In this document: positions 41,933 to 51,120 of the stretch, in pieces
How the letters are laid out: each line of letters begins with the position of its first letter
Numbering within the stretch: the first letter of the stretch is position 1
Assembly: GCA_947499565.1 (NCBI GenBank)
Contig: CANMOV010000002.1
Coordinates: 558,001-622,000, forward strand
From: an uncultured Croceitalea sp.
GTDB taxonomy: Bacteria; Bacteroidota; Bacteroidia; Flavobacteriales; Flavobacteriaceae
Reading direction: 5' to 3'
Length of the DNA: 64,000 nucleotides
Made by a program: the position numbers and the translations under genes
The notes under the pieces: generated by a model
The model's input: only the letters and a program-made list of their open reading frames with translations
Told to the model about the DNA's origin: nothing
Database searches by the model: none

Positions 41933-44606
41933 TTTTTTAAAACTGTCAGGTCTAGAACCACTCGTTGTTACGCCAGAAAGCAATTTTATTAACGTTGGCG
42001 AACGCACGAACGTTGCTGGTTCTAAAAAATTCCTACGGCTCATTAAAGAAGAAAAGTTTGAAGAAGCGCTAGATGTAGCGCGCCATCAAGTGGAAGGAGG
42101 GGCCCAAATCATCGATATTAATATGGATGATGGACTCATAGATGGTAAAGAAGCAATGGTGAAATTCCTAAATCTGGTTATCGCTGAACCAGATATTGCC
42201 CGTGTCCCTATTATGATTGATAGTTCAAAATGGGAGATTATTGAAGCGGGGCTTCAAGTGGTACAAGGAAAGTGTGTTGTAAACTCTATAAGCCTTAAAG
42301 AAGGAGAAGAAGAATTTATCAATCATGCTAAATTGGTAAAGCGGTATGGTGCTGCGGTAATTGTTATGGCTTTTGATGAAGTAGGTCAGGCGGATAACTA
42401 TGACAGACGTATTGAAATTTCAAGACGTTCCTATGATATTTTGGTAAATAAAGTTGGTCTTCCGCCAGAAGATATCATTTTCGATTTAAATATTTTTCCT
42501 GTGGCAACAGGCATGGACGAGCATAAACGTAATGCCATTGACTTTATTGAGGCAACTGCTTGGGTTCGACAAAACCTTCCACATTGCAGCGTTAGTGGGG
42601 GAGTTAGTAACGTTTCTTTTTCCTTTAGAGGAAATAATCCAGTGCGTGAAGCGATGCATTCTGTTTTTTTATACCACGCAATAAAAGCAGGGATGAACAT
42701 GGGCATTGTTAATCCGACGATGTTAGAAGTGTATGATGACATTCCTAAAGACCTTCTAGAACATGTTGAGGATGTCATGTTGAATAGAAGAGATGACGCT
42801 ACGGAAAAATTGCTTGATTTTGCTGAGACTGTAGTCGGTAAAGCCAAAGAAAGTAAAGTTGACCTATCATGGCGAGAAGAACCGTTGCAAAATAGAATTA
42901 CCAGAGCTTTGGTAAAAGGTATTGATCAATATATAGAAGAAGATGTTGAAGAGGCGCGGCAAGCAGCAAAGAAGCCTATTGAAGTAATAGAAGGTCATTT
43001 AATGACTGGTATGAACGTAGTTGGTGACCTTTTTGGCAGTGGAAAGATGTTTTTACCCCAAGTAGTAAAATCTGCTAGGGTTATGAAAAAAGCAGTAGCG
43101 TACCTCCTTCCATATATCGAAGAAGAAAAATTATTGAACCCCGAAGCAGGTGATGCAGATGGAGCCGGAAAAATATTAATGGCAACGGTAAAAGGAGATG
43201 TACACGATATTGGTAAGAATATTGTAAGCGTGGTTTTGGCCTGTAATAATTATGAAATAGTGGATCTTGGTGTTATGGTTCCGCCTGATAAAATTATTGC
43301 TTCTGCTATTGAACATAAGGTAGATGTGATAGGCCTGAGTGGATTGATTACGCCGTCACTTGACGAGATGGTGCATTTGGCCAAAGAAATGGAACGCAAG
43401 AATTTTACGGTACCATTATTAATTGGCGGGGCGACTACAAGTAAGGCTCATACTGCAGTTAAAATAGACCCTCAGTATAGCCAAGCCGTAGTCCATGTGA
43501 ATGATGCGTCACGCGCTGTTACGGTGGTGGGTGATTTGTTGCAGAAAGATACTTCTGCCGGGTATAAAAAATCAATTAAAGAAGACTATGATGTTTTCCG
43601 TGAGAAATTCTTGAAGCGTTCTGTTAAAAAGGAATACAAGACTATTGCTGAGGCAAGAGAAAATAAATTCAAGATAAATTGGAATACTACTGAAATTGTA
43701 AAACCAGCAAGGTTAGGAATTCAAATCATCGAAGAAATGGATTTGAATAAGTTGGTTCCTTTTATTGATTGGACGCCCTTTTTTAGAAGTTGGGAGCTTC
43801 ATGGAAAATACCCAGATATTCTAGATGATAATGTGGTAGGCTTGCAAGCTGCAGATTTATTTGCCGATGCTCAGAAGATGTTGAAAGAAATACTAGATGA
43901 ACAAAAACTCAAAGCAAAAGGAATTTTTGGTTTATTCCCTGCGAATTCAATTAACGATGATGATATTGAAGTTCAAGCAGATGAAGAATTTGTTTTCAGA
44001 ACGCTTCGTCAGCAATTAAAACGACGTGAAGGAGTAGCGGATTACGCATTGGCAGATTTTGTTGCCCCCAAAACGAGCGGTAGCGGTAAGCAAGATTACA
44101 TAGGTTGTTTTTGTGTCTCAACGGGATTTGGAACTACAGAATTAGCAGAAGCTTATGAAAAAGATTTAGACGATTACAGTTCCATAATGGTAAAAGCCTT
44201 GGCTGATCGTTTAGCAGAAGCTTTTGCAGAGTATTTACACAAGGAAGTACGCACAAAGCATTGGGGGTATGCTGCTGATGAAAATTTGGACAATGAGGAA
44301 TTAATTAGCGAATCTTACAAAGGAATTCGACCAGCGCCTGGTTACCCTGCATGCCCAGACCATTTAGAAAAATTAACCATTTGGGAACTTCTTAAAGTTG
44401 AAGAAAAAATCGGTGTGAAGCTTACAGAGAGCCTGGCCATGTGGCCAGCTGCTTCGGTTAGTGGTTATTATTTTGGAAATGAAGAAGCTAAATATTTTGG
44501 CTTAGGAAAAATAAAAGCAGATCAAGTTGCAGATTTTGCAAATAGAAAAGGAATTAAACTAGAGAAAGCTAGAAAATGGTTGGCTCCTAATATCGTTGAT
44601 GAATAA
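41889..44606 (+). CDS. metH: Methionine synthase, folate-, B12- and activation-domain part
   Basis: A 905-residue polypeptide carrying the rest of MetH. The pterin-binding domain starts at [13 protein letters not shown] and [14 protein letters not shown]. The B12 cap and Rossmann domains carry the cobalamin motif [14 protein letters not shown] (lower-ligand histidine) and [14 protein letters not shown]. The C-terminal SAM-binding reactivation domain has [18 protein letters not shown]. The first about 15 residues derive from the inverted-repeat arm and are unlike MetH. It must work with the separate N-terminal half. Confidence 0.95.
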   Translation: MRAFDEKRKTKNGQRFLKLSGLEPLVVTPESNFINVGERTNVAGSKKFLRLIKEEKFEEALDVARHQVEGGAQIIDINMDDGLIDGKEAMVKFLNLVIAEPDIARVPIMIDSSKWEIIEAGLQVVQGKCVVNSISLKEGEEEFINHAKLVKRYGAAVIVMAFDEVGQADNYDRRIEISRRSYDILVNKVGLPPEDIIFDLNIFPVATGMDEHKRNAIDFIEATAWVRQNLPHCSVSGGVSNVSFSFRGNNPVREAMHSVFLYHAIKAGMNMGIVNPTMLEVYDDIPKDLLEHVEDVMLNRRDDATEKLLDFAETVVGKAKESKVDLSWREEPLQNRITRALVKGIDQYIEEDVEEARQAAKKPIEVIEGHLMTGMNVVGDLFGSGKMFLPQVVKSARVMKKAVAYLLPYIEEEKLLNPEAGDADGAGKILMATVKGDVHDIGKNIVSVVLACNNYEIVDLGVMVPPDKIIASAIEHKVDVIGLSGLITPSLDEMVHLAKEMERKNFTVPLLIGGATTSKAHTAVKIDPQYSQAVVHVNDASRAVTVVGDLLQKDTSAGYKKSIKEDYDVFREKFLKRSVKKEYKTIAEARENKFKINWNTTEIVKPARLGIQIIEEMDLNKLVPFIDWTPFFRSWELHGKYPDILDDNVVGLQAADLFADAQKMLKEILDEQKLKAKGIFGLFPANSINDDDIEVQADEEFVFRTLRQQLKRREGVADYALADFVAPKTSGSGKQDYIGCFCVSTGFGTTELAEAYEKDLDDYSSIMVKALADRLAEAFAEYLHKEVRTKHWGYAADENLDNEELISESYKGIRPAPGYPACPDHLEKLTIWELLKVEEKIGVKLTESLAMWPAASVSGYYFGNEEAKYFGLGKIKADQVADFANRKGIKLEKARKWLAPNIVDE

Positions 44607-44608
44607 AT

Positions 44609-45562
44609 ATGAAGGTTACTGAACATATAAAGGAAGCAAAAGGAGAGACCTTATTTAGTTTCGAAATTATTCCTCCTGTAAAAGGACGAAGTATTCAAGA
44701 GTTATACGGTAATATAGACCCTTTAATGGAATTTAAACCTCCGTTTATTGATGTAACTACCTCTCGCGAAGAGTATGTGTATATTGATAGAGATGGGCTT
44801 TTGGATAAAAAGTTGACTCGTATGCGACCTGGGACGGTAGGAATTTGCGCTTCGATTAAGCATAAGTATGATGTAGACACGGTACCGCATGTACTTTGTG
44901 GAGGATTTACAAAAGAAGAAACTGAGTATTTACTAGTGGACTGTCACTATTTGGGTATTGATAATGTAATGGCTTTACGTGGTGATGCCATGCGAGAAGA
45001 AAAGTATTTTGAAGCTACTAAAGGGGGACATCCGTACGCTATAAGTTTGGTAAAACAAATTCAAGATTTAAACTGTGGGAAGTACTTGCATGAGGTAATA
45101 GAGACTGATGATTGTGCCAACTTTTGTATTGGTGTTGCAGGATACCCTGAAAAACATTTGGAAGCCCCTTCCTTAAAAACAGACCTAAAACGCTTAAAAG
45201 AAAAGGTGGATGCCGGTGCGGATTATGTGGTTACCCAGATGTTTTTTGATAATCAGAAGTATTTTGAGTTTGTAGATGCGGCTAAAGCCGCAGGCATTAA
45301 TGTGCCCATTATTCCTGGGATAAAACCAATCGCTATAAAAAAACACCTGCAAGTACTGCCTCAGGTTTTTAGAATTGATTTACCCCAAGATTTAATTGAT
45401 GCCGTTGATAATTGTAAAAACAACAAAGAAGTAAGGCAAGTAGGTGTGGAATGGGCAATTCAGCAATCTAAAGAGCTTAAAGATGCAGGCGTTCCTGTAT
45501 TACATTATTACTCTATGGGCAAGTCTGATAATATTGTTTCTATTGCCAAAGAACTGTTTTAA
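44609..45562 (+). CDS. metF: Methylenetetrahydrofolate reductase
   Basis: A 317-residue FAD-dependent TIM-barrel enzyme that makes 5-methyl-THF, the methyl donor for MetH. It shows FSFEIIPPVKGRSIQELYGN, NVMALRGDAM, FCIGVAGYPEKHLEAPS and VVTQMFFDNQKYFEFV. It starts two bases after the metH-C stop and shares the SAM-I riboswitch control. Length is normal for bacterial MetF. Confidence 0.97.
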   Translation: MKVTEHIKEAKGETLFSFEIIPPVKGRSIQELYGNIDPLMEFKPPFIDVTTSREEYVYIDRDGLLDKKLTRMRPGTVGICASIKHKYDVDTVPHVLCGGFTKEETEYLLVDCHYLGIDNVMALRGDAMREEKYFEATKGGHPYAISLVKQIQDLNCGKYLHEVIETDDCANFCIGVAGYPEKHLEAPSLKTDLKRLKEKVDAGADYVVTQMFFDNQKYFEFVDAAKAAGINVPIIPGIKPIAIKKHLQVLPQVFRIDLPQDLIDAVDNCKNNKEVRQVGVEWAIQQSKELKDAGVPVLHYYSMGKSDNIVSIAKELF

Positions 45563-45621
45563 TATGGACTAAGGTGATTTGGATAATTGTAATATAAATC
45601 TAAGTAGTACTTTTACGTTTC

Positions 45622-46722
45622 ATGAAGCACCTACTTCTACCCCTATTTCTAATACTATTTGTCTTTGGATTCGGTCAAGAATCGAAAATAGCAAAGAAAT
45701 TTGTTTTAGATATAAGCCAGTTTAACGGCTCAATTTTATTACATAATACGGATATCGCGCACCTAATAACTGAACACCCCGGAGGTATTATTCTGGGCTT
45801 TAATAGAAAACGCTTTGGTGATGAGGCTTGGGAATCTGATTATGGTTACCCAGATACTGGTTTTACATTTGCCTATCAAGATATGAAAAACCCTATTTTG
45901 GGAAAGAATTACGGTCTTTATGCACATTATAATTTTTATTTTCTTAAACGAAATATTCAATTTAGAATAGGTCAAGGTGTGGCATATAACACCAATCCGT
46001 ATGACAAGAACACCAATTTTAGAAATAATGCGTATGGTTCCCATTTACTAAGCTCTACAATGATGATGTTAAATTATCATAAGGAGAATTTAGTAGCGGG
46101 TTTGGGGTTTAAGGCAGGGTTTTCACTAATTCATTATTCCAATGCTAATTTTAAAGCTCCAAACACTTCAACCAATACCGCGGCTCTAAATTTTGGATTA
46201 ACTTATGATTTAGATGGAGGTATAGCTTACGATTTTAAACCAAAACCAGCTAAGGAGAAAATAACCGAGTCTATTCGTTATAATTTAGTTTTAAGAGGTG
46301 GCATAAATGAAAGCGATGTTATCAATTCGGGTCAATATGGTTTTGTAATTTTATCAGGATATGCAGATAAAAGGCTAGGAAGGAAAAGTGCTATACAGCT
46401 GGGTACAGACATTTTTTTCTCTAATTTTTTAAAGGATTTAATTCGCTTTCAAAGCATTTCCTTTCCTGAATTAGATGTAGCACCAGACACAGATTTTAAG
46501 CGAGTTGGTGTTTTTGTTGGGCATGAATTGTTTATAAACAAAATGAGTGTTATTACCCAGCTAGGGTATTACGTCTACTATCCATTTGATTTTGAAGGGA
46601 AGGTGTACAATAGAATTGGTATGAAACGCTATTTTGGAGATAAGGTGTTTGGAAGTGTTACTTTAAAATCTCATGCAGCGGCGGCAGAAGCAGTTGAATT
46701 TGGAATAGGAATACGACTATGA
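45622..46722 (+). CDS. PagL-like acyloxyacyl hydrolase (lipid A deacylase family)
   Basis: A 366-residue outer-membrane protein with a signal peptide (to about residue 18, VFGFGQ). The segment FSLIHYSNANFKAPNTS holds the HxSN catalytic signature of PagL, the enzyme that removes the 3-O acyl chain of lipid A. The protein is about twice the size of classical PagL, with N- and C-terminal barrel strands, a form usual in Bacteroidetes. It overlaps the next gene by 4 bases. Deacylase activity is inferred from the motif. Confidence 0.78.
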   Translation: MKHLLLPLFLILFVFGFGQESKIAKKFVLDISQFNGSILLHNTDIAHLITEHPGGIILGFNRKRFGDEAWESDYGYPDTGFTFAYQDMKNPILGKNYGLYAHYNFYFLKRNIQFRIGQGVAYNTNPYDKNTNFRNNAYGSHLLSSTMMMLNYHKENLVAGLGFKAGFSLIHYSNANFKAPNTSTNTAALNFGLTYDLDGGIAYDFKPKPAKEKITESIRYNLVLRGGINESDVINSGQYGFVILSGYADKRLGRKSAIQLGTDIFFSNFLKDLIRFQSISFPELDVAPDTDFKRVGVFVGHELFINKMSVITQLGYYVYYPFDFEGKVYNRIGMKRYFGDKVFGSVTLKSHAAAAEAVEFGIGIRL

Positions 46723-47474
46723 AAAAGAGTATATTTTATATTAGTATTGTTATAACACTCCTTTCTTGTAATGGTGAGAATGCTCCAGATTGTTTCCAAA
46801 ATGCAGGTGATATAGTTCGTGTTGAGGTTGAAGTTTCTTCATTTACTAATATTACTGTTTTTGAAAATTTAAATTTGGTTTTAAAACAGGGAAATGAGCA
46901 ACGCGTAGAAATTGAAACGGGTGAATTTTTACTAAATGAAATTACTGCTGTAACAGAAGGGAATAGATTGATTTTGCGAAATGAAAATAGTTGTAATTAT
47001 GTGCGTGATTATGGACTTACTTCTATTTATGTTACTTCTCCCAACATTCAAGAAATTAGAAGTAGTACGGGTTTATTAATTTCGAGTGATGGTATATTGA
47101 ATTATCCAAATTTAAGTTTAGTGTCTGAAAGTTTTAATAATCCCGAAACTGAAACTACAGATGGCTCATTTGATCTAGAGTTGGCTTCTGAAACAGTATC
47201 TATAGTCGTCAATGGTATTGCCTATTTTAAATTATCCGGCACTACTACAAACTTTAATGTTACAATTGCTGCAGGAGATTCAAGAATAGAAGCACAAGAT
47301 TTAAGTAGTCAAAATGTAAGCCTAAATCACCGTGGTTCTAATGATGTTTTTGTAAACCCTCAAATACGTATTTCAGGAGTTATTAGAGGCTATGGAGATG
47401 TTATAAGTTTTAATAGACCACCAGAGATAGAAGTTGATGAAATCTTTGAGGGGCAATTAATTTTTAGAGAATAA
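46719..47474 (+). CDS. Head-GIN (DUF2807) lipoprotein
   Basis: A 251-residue lipoprotein (lipobox LLSC, cysteine 17) with a head-GIN domain: SSFTNITVFENLNLVLKQGN, then repeated short beta strands (IQEIRSSTGLLISSDG, NGIAYFKLSGTTTNFNVTIA) ending in RGYGDVISFNRPPE. Such beta-helical domains are common, exported and of unknown function. Its ATG overlaps the stop of the PagL-like gene, so the two products are made together. Confidence 0.85.
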   Translation: MKKSIFYISIVITLLSCNGENAPDCFQNAGDIVRVEVEVSSFTNITVFENLNLVLKQGNEQRVEIETGEFLLNEITAVTEGNRLILRNENSCNYVRDYGLTSIYVTSPNIQEIRSSTGLLISSDGILNYPNLSLVSESFNNPETETTDGSFDLELASETVSIVVNGIAYFKLSGTTTNFNVTIAAGDSRIEAQDLSSQNVSLNHRGSNDVFVNPQIRISGVIRGYGDVISFNRPPEIEVDEIFEGQLIFRE

Positions 47475-47539
47475 TTTGTTATTTAGGGATTATTCTCTGT
47501 GAGATGAAGAATTTCTTTTGATTCTTTAGCTTTCTCAAT

Positions 47540-48667
47540 ATGTTAGAAACGACAAATCATACTGTGGATTCTTTATTTACTTATTTTAAAAATATTTTTT
47601 CTAAATCTAAACATGTAAAACCCATAGATGAATTGTTGGGAATAGAAAGAAGCGAAGCTATTCTGCACAAACTTGTTGCTGAAAAAAAAGTTTCTGGTAT
47701 AGCGGTATCCATTATAAAGCATGGAGAAACTATTTTTCAAAAAGGTTTTGGTTATGCAGATATTGAAAATAAAGTTTTTGTCAGCCCAACAAGGACCATT
47801 TTCAGAATTGCGAGTATTTCTAAGTGTATAACAGGTCTGGCTTTTGGAAAAATGGTAGAAGAAGGAATTTTAGATTTTGATGATTCATTTTACAAACATG
47901 TTCCTTATTACCCTAAAAAGAAGTATGATTTTACGCTTCGGCAATTGGCAAGTCATACAGCAGGTATTAGGGCTTATAGAGGCAAAGAATTTGGATTAAA
48001 TAAACCATATGATATAAAAGAAAGCCTAGAAGTGTTTCAAGATGACCCTTTAGTTTTTGAACCAGGTAAAAGCTATTTGTACAATAGCTTTGATTTTGTT
48101 TTACTTTCATTGGCTATGCAAGAAGCTAGCGGTATTCCTTTTGAAGAATATGTAAAAGAAAAGGTTTTGGACCCACTTGGAATGAAAAATTCCTTTCCAC
48201 CTTCTTGTCACCCTGAGCTCGTCAAAGCATCAAATAAAAGACTGGTAAAGGGACTTCGACAAGCTCAGCCTGACACTACCTATTACACTAAAACTCCTAT
48301 TGGTTTTAAAAAAGCATTGGAAGTAAATAACTTCTATAAGCTAGCTGGTGGAGGCTACTTATCTACATGTGAGGATATTGCCAAACTTGGTGGAGAGATA
48401 CTAAGGCAGAAATTACTTAATACAGAAACGTATAAGGAATTGCTAACAGCGCAATTGGTTGATGGGAACTCTATTTATTATGGGCTGGGGTTCCAAGTGA
48501 GCGAAGATAAATACGGAAGGTCTTTTATGGGACATGTAGGGAGTAGTGTAGGTGCCTATTCCAATTTATTTGTATATCCTAAAGAAGAATTGGTGGTTTC
48601 TATATTAATGAATTGTACCGATACTAAAGTACAGGATGTTTTGGACGATTTGATAAGCAAATATTGA
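47540..48667 (+). CDS. Class C beta-lactamase-type serine hydrolase with an inserted repeat peptide
   Basis: A 375-residue serine hydrolase of the beta-lactamase/DD-peptidase fold. The nucleophile motif is RIASISKCITG (SxxK), the tyrosine motif YLYNSFDFVLLS and the third motif GHVGSSVGAYS. No signal peptide is evident, so a cytoplasmic esterase or peptidase is likelier than a resistance enzyme. Residues about 222-246 (HPELVKAS to LRQAQPDT), just after the PLGMKNSF turn, are encoded by a palindromic repeat (48205-48276) inserted without breaking the frame. The Crp/Fnr gene starts one base after its stop. Confidence 0.87.
   Translation: MLETTNHTVDSLFTYFKNIFSKSKHVKPIDELLGIERSEAILHKLVAEKKVSGIAVSIIKHGETIFQKGFGYADIENKVFVSPTRTIFRIASISKCITGLAFGKMVEEGILDFDDSFYKHVPYYPKKKYDFTLRQLASHTAGIRAYRGKEFGLNKPYDIKESLEVFQDDPLVFEPGKSYLYNSFDFVLLSLAMQEASGIPFEEYVKEKVLDPLGMKNSFPPSCHPELVKASNKRLVKGLRQAQPDTTYYTKTPIGFKKALEVNNFYKLAGGGYLSTCEDIAKLGGEILRQKLLNTETYKELLTAQLVDGNSIYYGLGFQVSEDKYGRSFMGHVGSSVGAYSNLFVYPKEELVVSILMNCTDTKVQDVLDDLISKY
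48205..48276. repeat. Palindromic repeat inside a coding sequence
   Basis: The arms 48205-48227 and 48254-48276 are complementary at 18 of 23 positions (CCTGAGCTCGTC against GACAAGCTCAG). They match the intergenic element at 10199-10250 and 19241-19265. The whole element is 72 bases, 24 codons, and leaves the reading frame open. Confidence 0.75.
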
Positions 48668-48668
48668 G

Positions 48669-49265
48669 ATGATTTCAGAGGAATTACTAGAATCATACGG
48701 AGCATTAAAGAGAAGCATCGAAAAAGGCGAAGTACTTTTTAAAATAAATACCCAGCCGCGATTTTATTTTCAAGTGATTAGTGGCACAATTAAAATGAAT
48801 AATTTTAATGAAGATGGTAAAGAATTTATTCAAGGTATTTTTTCTAAAGGAGATAGTTTTGGTGAACCTCCACTATTTGGAAATTTTACCTACCCCGCAT
48901 ATGCAGAAGCAGTAGAAGAAAGTTGCGTTTTACAACTTGATAAAAACAGCTTTTTTAAACTTTTAAAAGAAAATCCAGAATCACATCTAAATGTAACCCA
49001 AACACTTGCAGGTAGATTACATTATAAAGCAACAATGGCTGCGGAAATTTCTTCGGAAAATGCGGAACACCGTTTACTTAGGCTTATAGATTACTTTAAA
49101 TATCATATTCACCAGTTTAAACCAGACATAAGGTATAAAGTGGAACTGTCTAGGCAACAAATGGCAGATTTAACTGGGTTGCGAGTTGAAACTGTAATAA
49201 GAGCCATTAAAAATCTAGAGAAAAAGGGAGAAGTTCTTCTTGAATCCCATAAGATTATTAGATAA
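48669..49265 (+). CDS. Crp/Fnr-family transcriptional regulator
   Basis: A 198-residue regulator. The cyclic-nucleotide-like sensor domain is at about 10-115 (RFYFQVISGTIKMNNFNEDG, KGDSFGEPPLFGNFTYPAYA) and a C-terminal HTH at 155-195 (LSRQQMADLTGLRVETVIRA). There are no N-terminal cysteines for an Fe-S cluster, so it is not a true FNR. The GEPPLF phosphate-binding-like loop makes ligand or haem sensing possible. Downstream genes (membrane protein and truncated haemoglobin) suggest a link to oxygen or nitric oxide; this is inference. Confidence 0.9.
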   Translation: MISEELLESYGALKRSIEKGEVLFKINTQPRFYFQVISGTIKMNNFNEDGKEFIQGIFSKGDSFGEPPLFGNFTYPAYAEAVEESCVLQLDKNSFFKLLKENPESHLNVTQTLAGRLHYKATMAAEISSENAEHRLLRLIDYFKYHIHQFKPDIRYKVELSRQQMADLTGLRVETVIRAIKNLEKKGEVLLESHKIIR

Positions 49266-49277
49266 AATCTTAGTAGT

Positions 49278-49322
49278 ATGATTTAGGTCATAAAATATTG
49301 GTAGCAATCCAGAATACTTTTA
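49278..49322 (+). promoter_or_regulatory. Possible Crp/Fnr box and -7 element
   Basis: ATGATTTAGGTCAT (49278-49291) has FNR-like half-sites ATGAy and rTCAT with a 4-base spacer. TACTTTTA (49315-49322) is one base off TAnnTTTG. The box centre would lie about 44 bases before the predicted start, near the usual activator position. Confidence 0.4.
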
Positions 49323-49340
49323 CTCCATAATTTAAAAACA

Positions 49341-49631
49341 ATGAAAATTATGGAACTGTATCTTAAAAGCCTTAGAGAGTTTAAAAGTGGTGAACGTGGG
49401 TATTCTACGATTTTTATTATAATTCAAAGTTGTTTAGGCTCAATAGCTGCAATGTATATCCTAATAAATGGAACATCTATATTCCAAATGTTGCAATTGT
49501 TTATGGTAACAATTATTTGTATGATTTTTAATGCATCTATATTAGCGCAATTGCGCTCCAAACTTGTATTTAATTTATTCTTTATAAGTCTTATTGTTAG
49601 TACATTAGTATTGGTTATAAATTCCATCTAG
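49341..49631 (+). CDS. Small membrane protein of unknown function
   Basis: A 96-residue protein with three predicted membrane helices (TIFIIIQSCLGSIAAMYILI, FQMLQLFMVTIICMIFNASI, LVFNLFFISLIVSTLVLVI). No family recognised. It lies one base upstream of the truncated haemoglobin gene and likely shares its promoter, which points to a role in the same gas or stress response. The ATG at 49350 (MELYLKS) is an alternative start. Confidence 0.7.
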   Translation: MKIMELYLKSLREFKSGERGYSTIFIIIQSCLGSIAAMYILINGTSIFQMLQLFMVTIICMIFNASILAQLRSKLVFNLFFISLIVSTLVLVINSI

Positions 49632-49632
49632 A

Positions 49633-50022
49633 ATGAGCAAAACCCTAATTCATAGTCGTAAAGAAGTTAGTTTATTGGTCAATAAATTCTATGAGAAGGT
49701 AAGAGAAGATGATGATATTGGTCATTTTTTTAATGAAACCATTCAAGATTGGCCAGAACATTTGGAAAAGTTGACCGACTTTTGGGAAACAAATCTATTT
49801 TTCGTTCAAAAATATAAAGCTAATCCTCTCCAAGTGCATGCAGATTTGGATAAAAAGATGAATTATACGATTTCCAACTATCACTTTGGTATCTGGCTGC
49901 GCCATTGGATTGAAACTATTGACACTAATTTTACAGGAGAGAATGCTGAAAAAGCTAAGCAACGAGCAAGAAACATAAGTGTACGTATGTTTATGACGAT
50001 TTTTGAACAGCGTAAAAGCTAA
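49633..50022 (+). CDS. Group III truncated haemoglobin
   Basis: A 129-residue globin of the 2-over-2 fold, group III. Features are the B/E region FYEKVREDDDIGHFFNETIQ, DWPEHLEKLTDFWETNLFF and the F-helix histidine in NYHFGIWLRHWIETI. Group III globins bind O2, CO or NO; physiological roles are unsettled. It follows the Crp/Fnr regulator and small membrane protein, suggesting oxygen- or NO-responsive expression. Confidence 0.9.
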   Translation: MSKTLIHSRKEVSLLVNKFYEKVREDDDIGHFFNETIQDWPEHLEKLTDFWETNLFFVQKYKANPLQVHADLDKKMNYTISNYHFGIWLRHWIETIDTNFTGENAEKAKQRARNISVRMFMTIFEQRKS

Positions 50023-50115
50023 AAAAATACATTTAAACCTATTTTTAGGTAATACATAGAAAAGCTAGAACTGCTTACGACAAAAAAAATAATTTTATGG
50101 CAAAGAAGTTATCCC

Positions 50116-50265
50116 ATGAGAAAGTGTGCCATACTTTTTACATTACTAGTAATAGCCATTTGTTTATTCAAAATCAATACTTCTGATACTAAAGATGCTA
50201 ATGAGAATATTACGCCAAAAGAGTTAGCTTCTATTTCCGAGAATGAAGGTATAGCTAAAAACTAA
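50116..50265 (+). CDS. Putative 49-residue secreted or membrane-anchored peptide
   Basis: An ATG-initiated ORF of 49 codons between the globin and LuxR genes. It starts MRKCAILFTLLVIAICLFKI, a charged N-terminus and a hydrophobic helix typical of a signal or anchor, followed by a polar acidic tail (SDTKDANENITPKELASISE). The clean signal-like start and normal codon use support a real gene; no family is recognised. It occupies a 319-base gap otherwise without features. Confidence 0.45.
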   Translation: MRKCAILFTLLVIAICLFKINTSDTKDANENITPKELASISENEGIAKN

Positions 50266-50341
50266 TTTTTAGTCAAAATCTCCTCCTACTTGTTTTTGTT
50301 TTGTCTTAAGATTTTTATGAACTTTAAGCAAAACTTAGAAA

Positions 50342-51058
50342 ATGAAATTAATTAGATTCCTTTTTGCTTTATTATTTATTAGCAGTTCTTTAACTGCTCA
50401 AGATGAAACAGATCCTTCTACTTTAATTTTGGAGTTTAAAGATGAAAGCTATAAAGAACTCACGCTTTCTGAATGGAAAAAATTTAAAAGCTTAGAAAAA
50501 AAGTTATCATCAATCAAAAAGCCAAAGACCAATCAAGAGTTGCAATTAAGAGGTTACGTCAGAGATTCTATTCAGATACTTGGTGTAAAGCTTATGGCAG
50601 TTAAACTATTAGAAGAAAGAAAGCTTTTAAGAAGGGATATCACTGAAAATACGGAATACTATTTGTCCCTAGTTGAAGAGCTTCGAGATAGTGGTATTCC
50701 TAAATCGGAATATCTTTTTCTAGAAGAAAAAATAGCTTATTTAAATTTGGAAACATTAGAAGAACAATTAATTAAGAGTAGATGGGCGGTTACTGCACTA
50801 TTTGTCACATGTCTTGGATTAATTGGTATTGTTTCTTACTTAAGAAAGAAGCAACAAAAAGAGATTATACCTGAATTGAGTAGACAAGAAGTCACAGTCA
50901 GAAATCTGATAATGCAAGGCAAATCAAATAAAGAGATTGCGAATGAACTTTTTATTAGTTTGAGTACTGTTAAATCACATATTACCAACCTTTATGGTAA
51001 GTTAAACGTTGCTAATAGACAAGAATTATTTCATAAAGGCACGGGTGCTAGTACCTAA
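50342..51058 (+). CDS. Membrane-anchored LuxR-type regulator
   Basis: A 238-residue protein with a signal peptide (to about residue 20, SSSLTAQ), a helical charged extracytoplasmic region (ESYKELTLSEWKKFKSLEKK), one membrane helix at about 148-165 (WAVTALFVTCLGLIGIVSYL) and a cytoplasmic C-terminal LuxR/GerE HTH at 178-238 (VRNLIMQGKSNKEIANELFI, STVKSHITNLYGKLNV). A DNA-binding domain tethered to the membrane suggests direct sensing of envelope signals. It precedes an outer-membrane barrel gene by about 60 bases and may control it. Confidence 0.85.
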   Translation: MKLIRFLFALLFISSSLTAQDETDPSTLILEFKDESYKELTLSEWKKFKSLEKKLSSIKKPKTNQELQLRGYVRDSIQILGVKLMAVKLLEERKLLRRDITENTEYYLSLVEELRDSGIPKSEYLFLEEKIAYLNLETLEEQLIKSRWAVTALFVTCLGLIGIVSYLRKKQQKEIIPELSRQEVTVRNLIMQGKSNKEIANELFISLSTVKSHITNLYGKLNVANRQELFHKGTGAST

Positions 51059-51120
51059 TTCAGACCTAAAAATGCACTCTTAAGCTATTTTTCAAATTTA
51101 CTTTGCCTCAAAACTTAGAG

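Noticed and set aside
40512..44606. metH as a frameshifted pseudogene
   Set aside because: Both parts are complete at domain boundaries with intact zinc, cobalamin and SAM-binding motifs, and split MetH is known in Bacteroidetes; the break is at the linker, not inside a domain.
47540..48667. Serine hydrolase as an antibiotic-resistance beta-lactamase
   Set aside because: No signal peptide and a generic SxxK/YNS/HVG pattern; most such proteins are esterases or peptidases.
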